A DNA stretch of 49,260 nucleotides from Bacilli bacterium (GCA_024408105.1 JAKSVG010000006.1:1-49260); one strand, 5' to 3'. Counted from the stretch's first letter, positions 6,084 to 15,771 are shown. Numbers and translations: made by a program. The notes: a model not told the origin generated them from the letters alone.

Positions 6084-8813
6084 TTAATCGCTTGTTCTTA
6101 ATGCAACAACAGGGTCTTTATGTGCAGCAGCACTTGCTGGAATCAATCCACTTATAAGTGTGAGTAAAATTGAAACACCAACAACTATTAATGCGAAATA
6201 CCAAGGTAAAATCATTAGTGTTCCAACTTTTGCAAATCCATTAATGATTATATTAATAATCAAACATAAAATATATGTTACACCGATTCCAAAGAGTCCA
6301 CTAGATGCGCCAATAATGAATGTTTCAACATTAAATAAGTTCGAAACATCAAGTTTACGTCCGCCAAGAGAACGAATAATGCCGATTTCTTTGACTCTCT
6401 CCATCACCGAAACGTAAGTAATAATTCCAATCATAACAGTTGAGACAACAAGGGATAATGAGGTAAAGCAGACCAAAGCGATTGTAACAATTTCTATCAT
6501 TGTATTAATTAAATTAATAATCACTTCAAGATTGTCTTGATATTTAATGTCTTTTCTAGCTTCAGGAATAAGTTCGTGATCACTAAGTTTAATAGTCAGC
6601 TCCTTATTGTTCCATTGATCAAGATATTTTGTAACTAAATGTTTATCATTGAATGAAAGAGGATATATTGAAATATCATTTGGTATTTCATTGCCGCCAA
6701 CTTTTCTAAGCGAAGACTTAAATTGAGACTCGATTGAATATTGATCGCCAAACATCTCTTTTATGACGTCAGAGAAAGCACCACCTGTTCCACCAACATT
6801 TACAATTGAAATACATGATGTTGTATTAGTTTCAGGAACATCAGGTGATTCTGGAGTGGGTTTATAAATGTATTTGTATGAATACGGAGTCATGAATTTA
6901 TAATTTTCTTTCTCAGTATCAGTTAATGTTTCATAGAATGCCTGTTGTTCAATGAGTTTCTCTTTTATAAGAGAATTTTTTGCATCATTAATCATTTGTT
7001 TTTCAAATTTTGGTGACAATATAAAACCAGTTTTTAAACATCCGTATGACACATTTTCTTTAGCTCTAAGAATGGCAGTAATCTTTATTTCCTTACCATT
7101 AGGTAAAGATTCTCCATTATTAACTTGACCAGTATATTTACATGGAGCGTATATACCCATCATTCCGTGTGGATCAGCTGGATTTAATGCATATATTGAA
7201 TCATTTGGATAATAAATGAATTTTTTGTTCGCTAGTTCTTCATAAGTAAATTTGGAAGGTTCTAAAATATCTTCGCCATGAGTTTCAGGCTGAGTATATT
7301 TATGAATAATTTGGCAAAATTCATCTTCGGATAAATAACCAACTTGGCCTAGGAAGATATCTGTTAATGCTGTATCTTTAGATACAACAATCATCATTTC
7401 ATTTTCACCATTAGCAACATAACCACCTTTGTTAAGAATATCGTATTGATCCAATATATATGAGCTGCTATCAGGCATAGATGCAAAAACTGACGTAAAC
7501 ATCGAAATCATTGATGAGAATTTTGCAAATTCAGTTTTAGAAATGATTTTTGTATACATTGATTCAACTTCTTCTAGGGAAACTTGATCAATTTGCCCAA
7601 TAGGATCAGTAAACTTAACACCTGTATAAATGTTTAGCTTAGGTCTAAGTGCATATTCTTTTTTAATGCCAGAATAATAATCATTTGGCATCTCATCGAT
7701 AAATTGGACATAATCTTTTGTTATTTCGTTTTTAATAGTAAAACCAGAGAGATTATTTTGTTGCTTTGCAAGGTATTCAATCATATATTGAACATTAATT
7801 TTTCCGTCTTCAACTGCAGCTTTAATAGATGATGATTTAGCTTCATCACTAGATGCTTTCAAAAGAGAGTTCAAATCAAGCCCATTTTCGGTAATTTCAA
7901 CCGGATTTCCTGAAAGCATATCGTCTTGCATTCCACCAATATAAGATTTAACTCCATAAGAAACTGCCAAAACTGCTGAAACACCGATAATACCAATGGA
8001 ACCGGCAACTACAACTAAGGCTGTTCGTTTAAATTTAGAAAGAAGGTTTCTACCAGAAAGTGTAAATGCAGTTTTTAAAGACATCTTAGATTTCTTTTGT
8101 GATTCGCTCTTATATTCGATATTTTCTTCATTGCCATCAAAAGGATTTGTGTCATTAATTAATAAACCATCCTTCATTGATATGATACGGTTAGAATATT
8201 TTTTGGCTAAATCAGGGTTATGTGTAACCATGATAACAAGTCTATTTTTGGCAACTTCTTTGAGAAGGTCCATAATTTGAATAGAAGTATCGCTATCTAA
8301 CGCACCTGTTGGTTCGTCTGCCAAAAGAATTTCTGGATCATTAACCAAAGCACGTGCTATAGCAACACGTTGCATTTGACCACCGGATAATTGGTTTGGT
8401 TTCTTTTTAGCAACATCACTTAATCCGACAGCTTTTAAAGCTGAAAGCGCCTTTGCGCTCCTGCCCTTTTTGCTTATTCCACCGATAGTTAATGCCAACT
8501 CAACATTCTTCAATATCGAAAGATGCGAGATAAGATTATAAGATTGAAAAACAAACCCAATAGAATGGTTACGATAAGTATCCCAATCTCTATCGCCGTA
8601 ATCTTTTGTCGACTTGCCTTTAATAATTAAATCGCCTTCAGAGTAACGATCTAAGCCACCAATAATATTAAGCAACGTGGTTTTACCACAACCTGAAGGA
8701 CCAAGTATAGAAACGAATTCATTACGCCTAAAAGTTACAGATAATCCCTTTAATGCGTGTGTAACAGTTGAACCAGTTACATAGTCTTTTTTAATATTTT
8801 TTAAAGCTAACAT
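6084..8813 (-). CDS. ABC transporter, ATP-binding and FtsX/MacB-type permease fusion
   Basis: 909 aa. The N-terminal LolD/MacB-like ATPase has Walker A GPSGCGKTT (38-46), Q-loop FVFQSYN, signature LSGGQ (142-146), Walker B ILLADEPTGALD (162-173) and the H-loop MVTH. A transmembrane helix at about 262-290 follows, then a long extracytoplasmic domain (about 300-770), then three C-terminal helices of the FtsX type ending in the usual LIPASAAAHKDPVVALR signature. Such mechanotransmission exporters move lipoproteins, peptides or antibiotics, or signal across the membrane. The large external domain (about 470 aa) is the distinctive part and was not recognised. TTGAGG precedes the ATG at good spacing. 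The NUDIX gene follows by 1 nt. Confidence 0.93.
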   Translation of the reverse strand: MLALKNIKKDYVTGSTVTHALKGLSVTFRRNEFVSILGPSGCGKTTLLNIIGGLDRYSEGDLIIKGKSTKDYGDRDWDTYRNHSIGFVFQSYNLISHLSILKNVELALTIGGISKKGRSAKALSALKAVGLSDVAKKKPNQLSGGQMQRVAIARALVNDPEILLADEPTGALDSDTSIQIMDLLKEVAKNRLVIMVTHNPDLAKKYSNRIISMKDGLLINDTNPFDGNEENIEYKSESQKKSKMSLKTAFTLSGRNLLSKFKRTALVVVAGSIGIIGVSAVLAVSYGVKSYIGGMQDDMLSGNPVEITENGLDLNSLLKASSDEAKSSSIKAAVEDGKINVQYMIEYLAKQQNNLSGFTIKNEITKDYVQFIDEMPNDYYSGIKKEYALRPKLNIYTGVKFTDPIGQIDQVSLEEVESMYTKIISKTEFAKFSSMISMFTSVFASMPDSSSYILDQYDILNKGGYVANGENEMMIVVSKDTALTDIFLGQVGYLSEDEFCQIIHKYTQPETHGEDILEPSKFTYEELANKKFIYYPNDSIYALNPADPHGMMGIYAPCKYTGQVNNGESLPNGKEIKITAILRAKENVSYGCLKTGFILSPKFEKQMINDAKNSLIKEKLIEQQAFYETLTDTEKENYKFMTPYSYKYIYKPTPESPDVPETNTTSCISIVNVGGTGGAFSDVIKEMFGDQYSIESQFKSSLRKVGGNEIPNDISIYPLSFNDKHLVTKYLDQWNNKELTIKLSDHELIPEARKDIKYQDNLEVIINLINTMIEIVTIALVCFTSLSLVVSTVMIGIITYVSVMERVKEIGIIRSLGGRKLDVSNLFNVETFIIGASSGLFGIGVTYILCLIINIIINGFAKVGTLMILPWYFALIVVGVSILLTLISGLIPASAAAHKDPVVALRTSD

Positions 8814-8836
8814 ACATATAACCTCAATGTAGCATA

Positions 8837-8864
8837 ATTATAATAATAATTTTGAGTAATTCAA
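8837..8864 (-). promoter_or_regulatory. Promoter of the ABC transporter/NUDIX transcript
   Basis: Minus strand -35 TTGAAT (8864-8859), 16-nt spacer, -10 TATAAT (8842-8837), about 23 nt before the ATG at 8813. Confidence 0.55.
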
Positions 8865-8891
8865 TAATTATTTGAAATACTCACAAAAATA

Positions 8892-9641
8892 TTAGAGAAG
8901 ATTATTTTCTATAAAATGTGCACAGCCATCTTCATCATTACTTAAAGTGACATTTGGTGCAATTTCCAATACTTCTTTTTGAGAGTTTTTCATAGCAACA
9001 CCAACGCCACACTTCGAAATCATTTCCATATCGCCAAAATCATCGCCAAATGCCGCAAATTCTTCTAAAGAAGATGATGTAATACTGATTAGTTTTAAAA
9101 TTCCGTTAAATTTATTAGCACCTTTGACCGATAATCTGTGCCATCCACCATTTAAATAATTTTGATATTCCAAATCGTATTTATTTGCAGATTCTTCGAT
9201 TAAAGTATGATTCATAGAAAAGCATATAATTTTATATGCATTAACCTCTAAACCATTTGCAAAATCAGCCCAAACAGCATTTTGTCCTTTATATTCTTTG
9301 TCAGAAGCATAGAAGGTGTCCTCGCTTTGAACTGAAATCTTTTTGCAAATAGAATTGAAATATTTGGTCAATTTCTTAACTCTATCAGCTGGAATTGTTT
9401 TTGAATATAAGACACGATTTTCCTTATCAACAATTAAGCATCCACCATTATAGATTCCAAAGTCAGGCTTAATTAAATCAGCATACTTTTTGGAATTTTG
9501 TAAACTCCTTGATGTATTAAAAACAATATGCATTCCTTTTTCTTTAGCTTTATTTAAAACATCAATTGTGTACGATGAAATAGTGTTATCACTACGCAAT
9601 AAAGTGTCATCTAAATCGAAAACTAAATATTTTATGCTCAT
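8892..9641 (-). CDS. HAD-superfamily phosphatase, Cof type
   Basis: 249 aa from the ATG at 9641. Motif I FDLDDTLL (Asp9 and Asp11), motif II in VFNTSRS, motif III Lys in the VKGANKFNGI segment and motif IV GDDFGDMEM define a Cof/YidA-type HAD phosphatase acting on small phosphorylated metabolites. A start at 9701 was rejected because it lies inside tRNA-Arg. The ATG is only 11 nt from the tRNA CCA end and has no ribosome binding site, so the mRNA is probably released by tRNA 3' processing with a very short leader. Confidence 0.9.
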   Translation of the reverse strand: MSIKYLVFDLDDTLLRSDNTISSYTIDVLNKAKEKGMHIVFNTSRSLQNSKKYADLIKPDFGIYNGGCLIVDKENRVLYSKTIPADRVKKLTKYFNSICKKISVQSEDTFYASDKEYKGQNAVWADFANGLEVNAYKIICFSMNHTLIEESANKYDLEYQNYLNGGWHRLSVKGANKFNGILKLISITSSSLEEFAAFGDDFGDMEMISKCGVGVAMKNSQKEVLEIAPNVTLSNDEDGCAHFIENNLL

Positions 9642-9652
9642 AAATACAAAAA

Positions 9653-9729
9653 TGGCGCCCCAAGCAGGACTCGAACCTGTAACCACTTGATTCGAAGTCA
9701 AGTACTCTATCCAGTTGCGCTATTGGGGC
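9653..9729 (-). tRNA. tRNA-Arg (TCG)
   Basis: Minus strand: acceptor stem GCCCCAA/TTGGGGC, D arm, anticodon stem CTTGA/TCAAG with loop CTTCGAA and anticodon TCG, T loop TTCGAGT, discriminator G and encoded CCA. The outer T-stem pair is an A-C mismatch. It reads CGA-type arginine codons. Confidence 0.93.
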
Positions 9730-9735
9730 ACCACT

Positions 9736-9764
9736 ATTATATTAAATAAATTTAGAAACTTAAA
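9736..9764 (-). promoter_or_regulatory. Putative tRNA-Arg promoter
   Basis: Minus strand -10 TATAAT (9741-9736), 6 nt before the tRNA 5' end, with a weak -35 TTTAAG (9764-9759) at 17-nt spacing inside the last codons of the surface-protein gene. Confidence 0.5.
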
Positions 9765-12700
9765 GGAAGATCACTTTGATGTGATGCAATGTATGATTTA
9801 AACGAAGCGAAACCATCTTTTGTTAATGAATTTGTCAAGAAATCTTTATATGTTAAATAAGGATTGATATCAACCAAATCTAATGAAGCAGATATATTTA
9901 AAGAGAAAACGCCTCCCGCCTCAATGCCTAAATTAGCATCTAAATGCGATAAATATCTCTTAATTTCCTTTTCGCTTGTATCAGGATTAGTGAAAGTCAT
10001 ATCTCTACCAAATATGGTAGCATTGCATGATTTCATATCAGTATTATTTGCAAGCTCTGCGATATTTAGTCCAATATCCCAACGATAATTGCCATATGTA
10101 GAATTAGATGAAGGAGTATATGCATAATTGGTTAATAAACTAGCATAATCCATTGCTTTAGTACGTTCTGCATGTTCACTAATGGCGTTGTTAATTGCGT
10201 TCCAGACTAGTGAGCTTCTATTTAAGCCCATGCCCCAACCAAGCAAATAATCTAAAATGTGAGCTGTAAAATCTTCAGTTGTAGTTTTTATAGAATCAGT
10301 TACTTCATAATAGTTACCAATTCTAACAATAAAGTAATCAGCTGTGTAATCATGACGTGTTAAATACATAAATCCATTGTCATAGTAGAAATCCAACGAT
10401 TTAAAGTGGTCATCGCGAGCATCAATACCATTAATAATTCCGACAGTTGGAATATCGGAAATGGTTCCTTTAATGCAAACGTTACCGTTATTTTCATAAA
10501 TATTTATTTCAACAGGCATATCTTTTAAATTAGCAAGTCCATCTAAAGAAATACCAATGACATTCATATTTAAATTAGCAGTTCCTGTTATATGGAAATA
10601 ATCAAGATTTGCAACATTTAAGCCTAGTTCTGCAAGTGTTTTAATGTCACTGAAATCATAATAAGAAACTTGATCTACTGTAGGAAGTTTAGAATAATTT
10701 TCATTCCAAGAAGTCACGTTCACATTCAAATTTATCGTGTAGTCCAAAACCTTGAAGTCAACAATTGAAACACCTGTAATTTGTTGATTATTAAATCCAA
10801 CATTTATTGTGAGGTCTGAATCTATGCCGACAATATCACCACTAATTGTTACATCTAATGAATTAGAATTTACATCAAGCTTTTTAATGATGTTATGGAA
10901 AAGCAAGGTATATTCCCCGTTGATAACTCTCATTAATACAGTTGAGCTCATGTTTTCAATCATTTCTCCAAACCATTGATAAATACGTGAGTCTTCGCTT
11001 TTTACTAAATCGACAACTATATCAAAAATATCTAAAATTGTTTGAATAGAGAATCTTCCATTTAATTTATCGTTATAGTTGAAACGTACATCTTGGTTAC
11101 CAACACCAATTTTGATTTTATGTTTTGGTTTAGTAGAATATGTACTTTCGTTCTCGGTAATTGTAACTTCTCCATCACCAGTTTTCTCATCCAAGTCGAA
11201 TTGGGTTGATCCTTCAAAAGTCAAACCCTTAACTTTGTTATTTTTTCGTAATGAACCATTTAAAGACAAAGCAAATTGTTTTTGTTCAACTAAAGATTTA
11301 ATGCCTTTTACCAATGGAACAAGATTTGCATAATCACCGTAGGTATTTATCTCATTACGATTGATTCCAACATCAAATGATTCGTTGTATTCGCCTAACT
11401 CCACTTTGATATTAATCGTTCTGTTTAAAACACAGATGTTGTTAATTGTAACGCCTAAAAGTCTACTTTCATTAAAATTGATTTCAACATTAAGATCACC
11501 ACTTAATCCAAGAAGAGATTTATCAATGGTTAAAGAGACATAACCATTAGATATCACAATGTCTTTAACAATATTGTTAAGAAGTAGTTCGTATTTCCCG
11601 TCTAATACAGCTTTAAGGACGGTACCTTCAAGCAAAGAAACAATTCCTTCGATAGATGTCGGAATTTCAACATCAAAATCGCCAAGTAAAGACTGAATAC
11701 ATTCAATAATATTATTCAATGATGCAAATGCTAATCTACCTTTGATTCCGTTGTTGTAGTTAAAAACTACATCATCTTTAGACACATCTATTGCAACATT
11801 GTGTTTATAAAGTTTTTCGTATTCATGTTCGACAATATCAATCAAACCTTTGCCGGTTTTAGTATCTATGTCAAATTGTGTTTCTCCAGCAAATGTCACT
11901 CCCATTGTCTCATTAGCAGCTTTTATATCACCAGATATATTTAAAGCAAATTGCTTTTGTTGAATTAAATCGCCAATATGTTTTGCAAGAGGTAATAAAT
12001 CAGAAAAATTAGCAAATTTTCTATTTAAAGTTTCAGGAATCTCGACAGGTCTATCTAATTCATATTTAGTTTCAACATTAGCATCAAGATCAAGTTCAAT
12101 ACCAGCAACATTGAAGTTATCAGCTCTTAATGCTGTAAAGTTATAATTATCGTCACTGCTAAAAACGATTGGGCAACCATCAATTAGTTCAAAGACATAT
12201 TCATAACCATTTTCTGTCTTGGTATAAGGCATATTTCCTAACTTATCTTGAAGTGAGTCTAATGATATGGAAGATAATTCTTCAGGTAGTTCAATTTCAG
12301 GTAAACCAAACGAAGAAATCATTTCAAAAACTTTAGAAAAATCTGAAGTTTCAAGTTTTATATCCGTACCTAATAATGTTAGATATATGGTTCCTCCAGC
12401 ATATGTGACATCGATTTCAGTAGTTTGACCATTAAAATCTAAAGTAGCAGAAACACTTGCTTCAATATCGTTTAACGTTTCAAGTGTTAAATAGATATTT
12501 TTAATATCTAAATTAATATTATATTTGTCTATTGAAAGTGAGACATTTCCTTCGCCAGATAATGTTTTCATCTTGGATAAATTATCAATAAGATAATCTC
12601 TTGGAGTTAATGTAACAGGAACAAAGCCAGTGTCAGATGATTCGTCTTCGCTTGACACTGAAGTAACATGAGTTGTTTCACTAGAAGAATCTTGAGAATC

Positions 12701-12802
12701 AATGGCAGAAACAGTTCTAGAAGGCGCAATCAAATAGGCGCCAGTAGCAGCAAGTCCGCCAGCAACCGTAAATACAATTCCGTAAATAGCTAAGTTATGC
12801 AT
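9752..12802 (-). CDS. Large membrane-anchored repeat protein of unknown function
   Basis: 1016 aa. One N-terminal hydrophobic helix (about 4-26) has no lipobox, then a Ser/Thr/Glu-rich linker (33-58), then a long beta-rich extracytoplasmic body. Two tandem modules of about 225 aa (around 266-490 and 491-715) share landmarks: 'QKQFAL-x-x-x-G', 'G-x-TF-x-G-x-TQFD-D-x-KTG-G', 'NYN' and 'VL-x-x-x-GEY-LL-x-N-I'. A partial, diverged copy may precede them (72-265). The C-terminal 300 aa contain 'YLTRHDYTADYFIVRIGNYY', unlike the repeats. AAGGAG stands 6 nt before the ATG. It overlaps the stop of its upstream partner by 8 nt, so both are made together. Long beta-strand arrays could form a lipid-binding or scaffold fold; the function is unknown. 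Confidence 0.75.
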   Translation of the reverse strand: MHNLAIYGIVFTVAGGLAATGAYLIAPSRTVSAIDSQDSSSETTHVTSVSSEDESSDTGFVPVTLTPRDYLIDNLSKMKTLSGEGNVSLSIDKYNINLDIKNIYLTLETLNDIEASVSATLDFNGQTTEIDVTYAGGTIYLTLLGTDIKLETSDFSKVFEMISSFGLPEIELPEELSSISLDSLQDKLGNMPYTKTENGYEYVFELIDGCPIVFSSDDNYNFTALRADNFNVAGIELDLDANVETKYELDRPVEIPETLNRKFANFSDLLPLAKHIGDLIQQKQFALNISGDIKAANETMGVTFAGETQFDIDTKTGKGLIDIVEHEYEKLYKHNVAIDVSKDDVVFNYNNGIKGRLAFASLNNIIECIQSLLGDFDVEIPTSIEGIVSLLEGTVLKAVLDGKYELLLNNIVKDIVISNGYVSLTIDKSLLGLSGDLNVEINFNESRLLGVTINNICVLNRTINIKVELGEYNESFDVGINRNEINTYGDYANLVPLVKGIKSLVEQKQFALSLNGSLRKNNKVKGLTFEGSTQFDLDEKTGDGEVTITENESTYSTKPKHKIKIGVGNQDVRFNYNDKLNGRFSIQTILDIFDIVVDLVKSEDSRIYQWFGEMIENMSSTVLMRVINGEYTLLFHNIIKKLDVNSNSLDVTISGDIVGIDSDLTINVGFNNQQITGVSIVDFKVLDYTINLNVNVTSWNENYSKLPTVDQVSYYDFSDIKTLAELGLNVANLDYFHITGTANLNMNVIGISLDGLANLKDMPVEINIYENNGNVCIKGTISDIPTVGIINGIDARDDHFKSLDFYYDNGFMYLTRHDYTADYFIVRIGNYYEVTDSIKTTTEDFTAHILDYLLGWGMGLNRSSLVWNAINNAISEHAERTKAMDYASLLTNYAYTPSSNSTYGNYRWDIGLNIAELANNTDMKSCNATIFGRDMTFTNPDTSEKEIKRYLSHLDANLGIEAGGVFSLNISASLDLVDINPYLTYKDFLTNSLTKDGFASFKSYIASHQSDLPLSF

Positions 12803-13817
12803 GTGATTCTCCTTTCTTTGGGTAATTAATGTTTTGATTTATATCAGGTATTTCGAATTTTTCAAATGGAAAGAAGTATGTGTCAAGTTTTCCATCAACA
12901 CTTGCTTTGATGTTGCCCATACCAGCAACATAGGATTCTTCGACATGTGTTGAGATAAAATTCAAATCGTTATCGAGTTTATAAGTGAGGTGAATGTAAT
13001 TAAACAAAGAAACATTGGATCCTGACAAATTTATCATTCGCTTGTAATATCTAGCAACAGAATAGGTCGTGTGTAAATCCAAGTATAATTCATAGCCATA
13101 ATCTGTTTTTGTTATCTTTGATAAGCCACTTTTAACGGCTCCGGTTTGAGGATCAGTTTGCGTTACTGTGTCCGTTAGAACAGTTTTTGAAGAGACAACA
13201 TACGAACTTGGCATGCTAACAGGCTTACCAAATACGCTTTCATATTCACTAACCGTATAATCTTTTTCTTTAGCATTCTCGTATGTTGGGCTATAGATAG
13301 AATCTTTTATATCTCCTACGTAACTTTTAACAGGGGAGTCAGATGTGGTACCTGTTTGATAATCTCTTTGGCAAACAACTACATTCATTATTGCGCCTGG
13401 TTGAGATTTAGATAAAGATTCTTCAATATATTTATCTCCATTTTTTGCACTACAATTCAAAATATCTAAATTTACGGCGGTGAGAACTTGACCATAACCC
13501 CAAGCAACATAGTTTTCTTGTATTGATAGCTTTGAAGATGCAATATTAGCAATTTCATGTAATTGAAATACTTGCATCGGATCCTTTCCCTCGCTTTTGC
13601 ACTCTTGATAACGTTCTAATATTGATTTTTCTCCTTCGACAGGTTTGTCATCAATATCATCAATATCAATATCGCCAAGTTCGACAGTAGGTGGTTTTCC
13701 AAAATGGCCAATTAAAAACCCGGCGCCACCACCAATTAAGATGCCACCGACTGCACAGCAACTAATTACAATAATTTGTGCCTTTTTTGATAAACGTTTT
13801 TTCTCTATCTCAGCCAT
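12795..13817 (-). CDS. Membrane-anchored extracytoplasmic protein, partner of the repeat protein
   Basis: 340 aa from the ATG at 13817. A basic N-terminus (EKKRLSKK) precedes one Gly-rich transmembrane helix (about 14-38, GGILIGGGAGFLIGHFG), then an acidic linker (DIDIDDIDD) and a soluble domain with no recognised family. An upstream start at 13862 was rejected because it lies in the -35 box. No ribosome binding site is visible; the leader would be about 10 nt. The stop overlaps the start of the 1016-aa protein by 8 nt, so the two probably form a complex on the outer face of the membrane. Confidence 0.72.
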   Translation of the reverse strand: MAEIEKKRLSKKAQIIVISCCAVGGILIGGGAGFLIGHFGKPPTVELGDIDIDDIDDKPVEGEKSILERYQECKSEGKDPMQVFQLHEIANIASSKLSIQENYVAWGYGQVLTAVNLDILNCSAKNGDKYIEESLSKSQPGAIMNVVVCQRDYQTGTTSDSPVKSYVGDIKDSIYSPTYENAKEKDYTVSEYESVFGKPVSMPSSYVVSSKTVLTDTVTQTDPQTGAVKSGLSKITKTDYGYELYLDLHTTYSVARYYKRMINLSGSNVSLFNYIHLTYKLDNDLNFISTHVEESYVAGMGNIKASVDGKLDTYFFPFEKFEIPDINQNINYPKKGESHA

Positions 13818-13834
13818 AATTTTGACCGGGAGTA

Positions 13835-13862
13835 ATTGTATATATGCACGCGAAGCTGTCAA
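13835..13862 (-). promoter_or_regulatory. Promoter of the two-gene surface operon
   Basis: Minus strand -35 TTGACA (13862-13857, consensus), 16-nt spacer, -10 TACAAT (13840-13835). The predicted start is about 10 nt before the ATG at 13817. Confidence 0.6.
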
Positions 13863-13967
13863 AAAATAGTAATAAAGTGTAGATAACTCTCTATTAATGA
13901 GAATGGAATTTCAAGTTCTACAAACAAGAGAACAATCGATTGCATCGAACGAATTTACTCTATTTTC

Positions 13968-13995
13968 TTGTATTTTATTAATAAACTGATAAAAT
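13968..13995 (+). promoter_or_regulatory. Promoter giving a probable leaderless mRNA
   Basis: -35 TTGTAT (13968-13973), 16-nt spacer, -10 TAAAAT (13990-13995). The ATG at 14003 is 7 nt after the -10, so transcription should start at or next to the start codon. There is no Shine-Dalgarno sequence. Confidence 0.55.
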
Positions 13996-14002
13996 TTGAC
14001 TT

Positions 14003-14602
14003 ATGAGAGATTTAAATGAAATTGTTGCAGAAAATTTGATTGAATTGCGCAAGAAAAGTGGATTGACACAGCAACAACTTGCCAAGCAATTTAATTACTC
14101 TGATAAAACTGTTTCTAAATGGGAACTTGGACATGCGATTCCTAGCGTAGAAGTTCTAAAAGATTTAGCTGATTTTTATGGTGTAACAGTTGATTATATG
14201 TTAAACGAAAACGAATCAGTAGCAAATATAGATAAGAAAAAAACACGCATACCTGTTAATAATAGGCTTTTGATTTTGTTATTAACAAACACTGTGCTTA
14301 TGCTTATCGCTACCGTAATATTTGTTTGGACAGCTATAGCCACAACAAGTCGTGCTCAAGGTGTACAACCTTATTGGCAAGCTTTCATTTGGGGTGCATC
14401 AGCATGCTTTCTTATATCGGCTTTTGTTATAAGAAAATGGTGGCGAACTAATAAAACAGCATGGTTAATATTATCATCACTATTCGTATGGACATTTATA
14501 ACAGGTTTTTTCGTTTCATTTTTGGCAGAAAATGTTTGGTACATTTATTTTGTAGGCGTTCCAGTCGAACTATGCTTGGTAATTATTTCTCGAATGAAAT
14601 AA
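14003..14602 (+). CDS. XRE-family regulator with membrane domain
   Basis: 199 aa. Residues 5-68 are a classic XRE helix-turn-helix (LIELRKKSGLTQQQLAKQF, DKTVSKWELG, LADFYGVTVDYML). Residues 88-198 carry about four transmembrane helices. Such proteins tether an operator-binding head to the membrane and may sense envelope state. It is divergent from the two-gene surface operon, sharing a 185-nt intergenic region, so it may control that operon. A flavoprotein gene follows after 12 nt. Confidence 0.88.
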   Translation: MRDLNEIVAENLIELRKKSGLTQQQLAKQFNYSDKTVSKWELGHAIPSVEVLKDLADFYGVTVDYMLNENESVANIDKKKTRIPVNNRLLILLLTNTVLMLIATVIFVWTAIATTSRAQGVQPYWQAFIWGASACFLISAFVIRKWWRTNKTAWLILSSLFVWTFITGFFVSFLAENVWYIYFVGVPVELCLVIISRMK

Positions 14603-14614
14603 AATATTAATAAT

Positions 14615-15727
14615 ATGAGCAAATACATCATTGTGGGAGCAGGCTTTTCTGGAGTCTTAGCGGCAATATCAATAAAAAGAAGCAACCCAAAAAGCGATGT
14701 TGTTATTTTAGAGCACACAGATAAACCATTAAAGAAACTTCTATCAACCGGTAATGGTAAATGCAATTTAGGCAACGCAAAATTAAATTTAAATAATTTT
14801 ACTAATTCTCAATTTGTTAAAAAGATTTGCAAATTACCACAAATTTCAAAACAAAAACAATTCTTTAAAGAATTGGGCATTGAAACTAAATTGATTGATA
14901 ATTTGCTCTATCCAGTGAGTGAATCTGCAATTACGGTTAGAAATGCCTTATTAAGAAAATGTGAAAAACTTGGCATCAATATAAAATTAAATGAAACTAT
15001 TTTAGATTATAAAATTGATAACAAAATTGATATTAAAACTAATCTAGATAGTTATAAAGCTGATAAATTAATTTTCGCGTGCGGAGGAAAATCATTACCT
15101 ATATCAGGAAGCGATGGATCAATATTACCTTTATTAATAAAACACGGATATAATGTTGTGCCTTTATCATCAGCTCTTTGCCCTATAATCACTTATGAAA
15201 ATACTAGAATTCTAAATGGAACAAGGGTTAAGGCTAATGTGAATTTGTATAGAAACCATAGATTAGTATTTTCGGAGAATGGCGAGGTATTATTCAAAAA
15301 TCATGGTCTAAGCGGCATTGTTATATTTAACGCATCAAGAGAAATCGCTCGTAAAAATGGAAATTATACAATTGAATTAGATTTATTAGAAAACTATAAA
15401 GATAGTGAAATTGAAGAATATATAGATAAATTCGGAGAAGAAGCATTTTTAAATGCATTCCTGCATCCAAATATAATCAAGTATTTTGCACAAAATAAAA
15501 TAAAAAGTATTTTTGCAAAACGTCTATCTTTTAAATATAAAAATTTATCTGATTTTGAATTTTCTCAAGTAACAACTGGAGGAATATCGATAGACGACAT
15601 CAATATTAATTTAGAAAGCAAGATTGAAAAAAACGTCTTCTTTATTGGAGAAATGTTAGATATAGATGGACCATGTGGAGGTTATAATCTCACTTGGGGT
15701 TACATTTCTTCTCAACTGATGGAATAA
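14615..15727 (+). CDS. BaiN/HI0933-family NAD(P)/FAD-dependent oxidoreductase
   Basis: 370 aa. It starts with the FAD-binding GAGFSG loop (8-13), followed by the family's LLSTGNGKCNLGN motif at about 43-55, a central substrate domain, and the C-terminal GG-VS-like and 'GEMLDIDGPCGGYNLTWGY' segment that defines HI0933/BaiN proteins. The family includes flavoproteins of unsettled substrate, some linked to bile-acid reduction. Somewhat shorter than the usual 400-420 aa. It is 12 nt downstream of the XRE gene without its own ribosome binding site, so it is probably translated from the same mRNA. It ends at a bidirectional terminator. Confidence 0.9.
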   Translation: MSKYIIVGAGFSGVLAAISIKRSNPKSDVVILEHTDKPLKKLLSTGNGKCNLGNAKLNLNNFTNSQFVKKICKLPQISKQKQFFKELGIETKLIDNLLYPVSESAITVRNALLRKCEKLGINIKLNETILDYKIDNKIDIKTNLDSYKADKLIFACGGKSLPISGSDGSILPLLIKHGYNVVPLSSALCPIITYENTRILNGTRVKANVNLYRNHRLVFSENGEVLFKNHGLSGIVIFNASREIARKNGNYTIELDLLENYKDSEIEEYIDKFGEEAFLNAFLHPNIIKYFAQNKIKSIFAKRLSFKYKNLSDFEFSQVTTGGISIDDININLESKIEKNVFFIGEMLDIDGPCGGYNLTWGYISSQLME

Positions 15728-15730
15728 AAA

Positions 15731-15759
15731 AACGGTTCTCAGCAAATTCGAGAACCGTT
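15731..15759. terminator. Bidirectional terminator between convergent genes
   Basis: Perfect 10-bp stem AACGGTTCTC/GAGAACCGTT with 9-nt loop. A-rich on the left and T-rich on the right, so it can serve the flavoprotein gene and the reductase gene converging from 15772. Confidence 0.88.
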
Positions 15760-15771
15760 ATTTAAATTATT

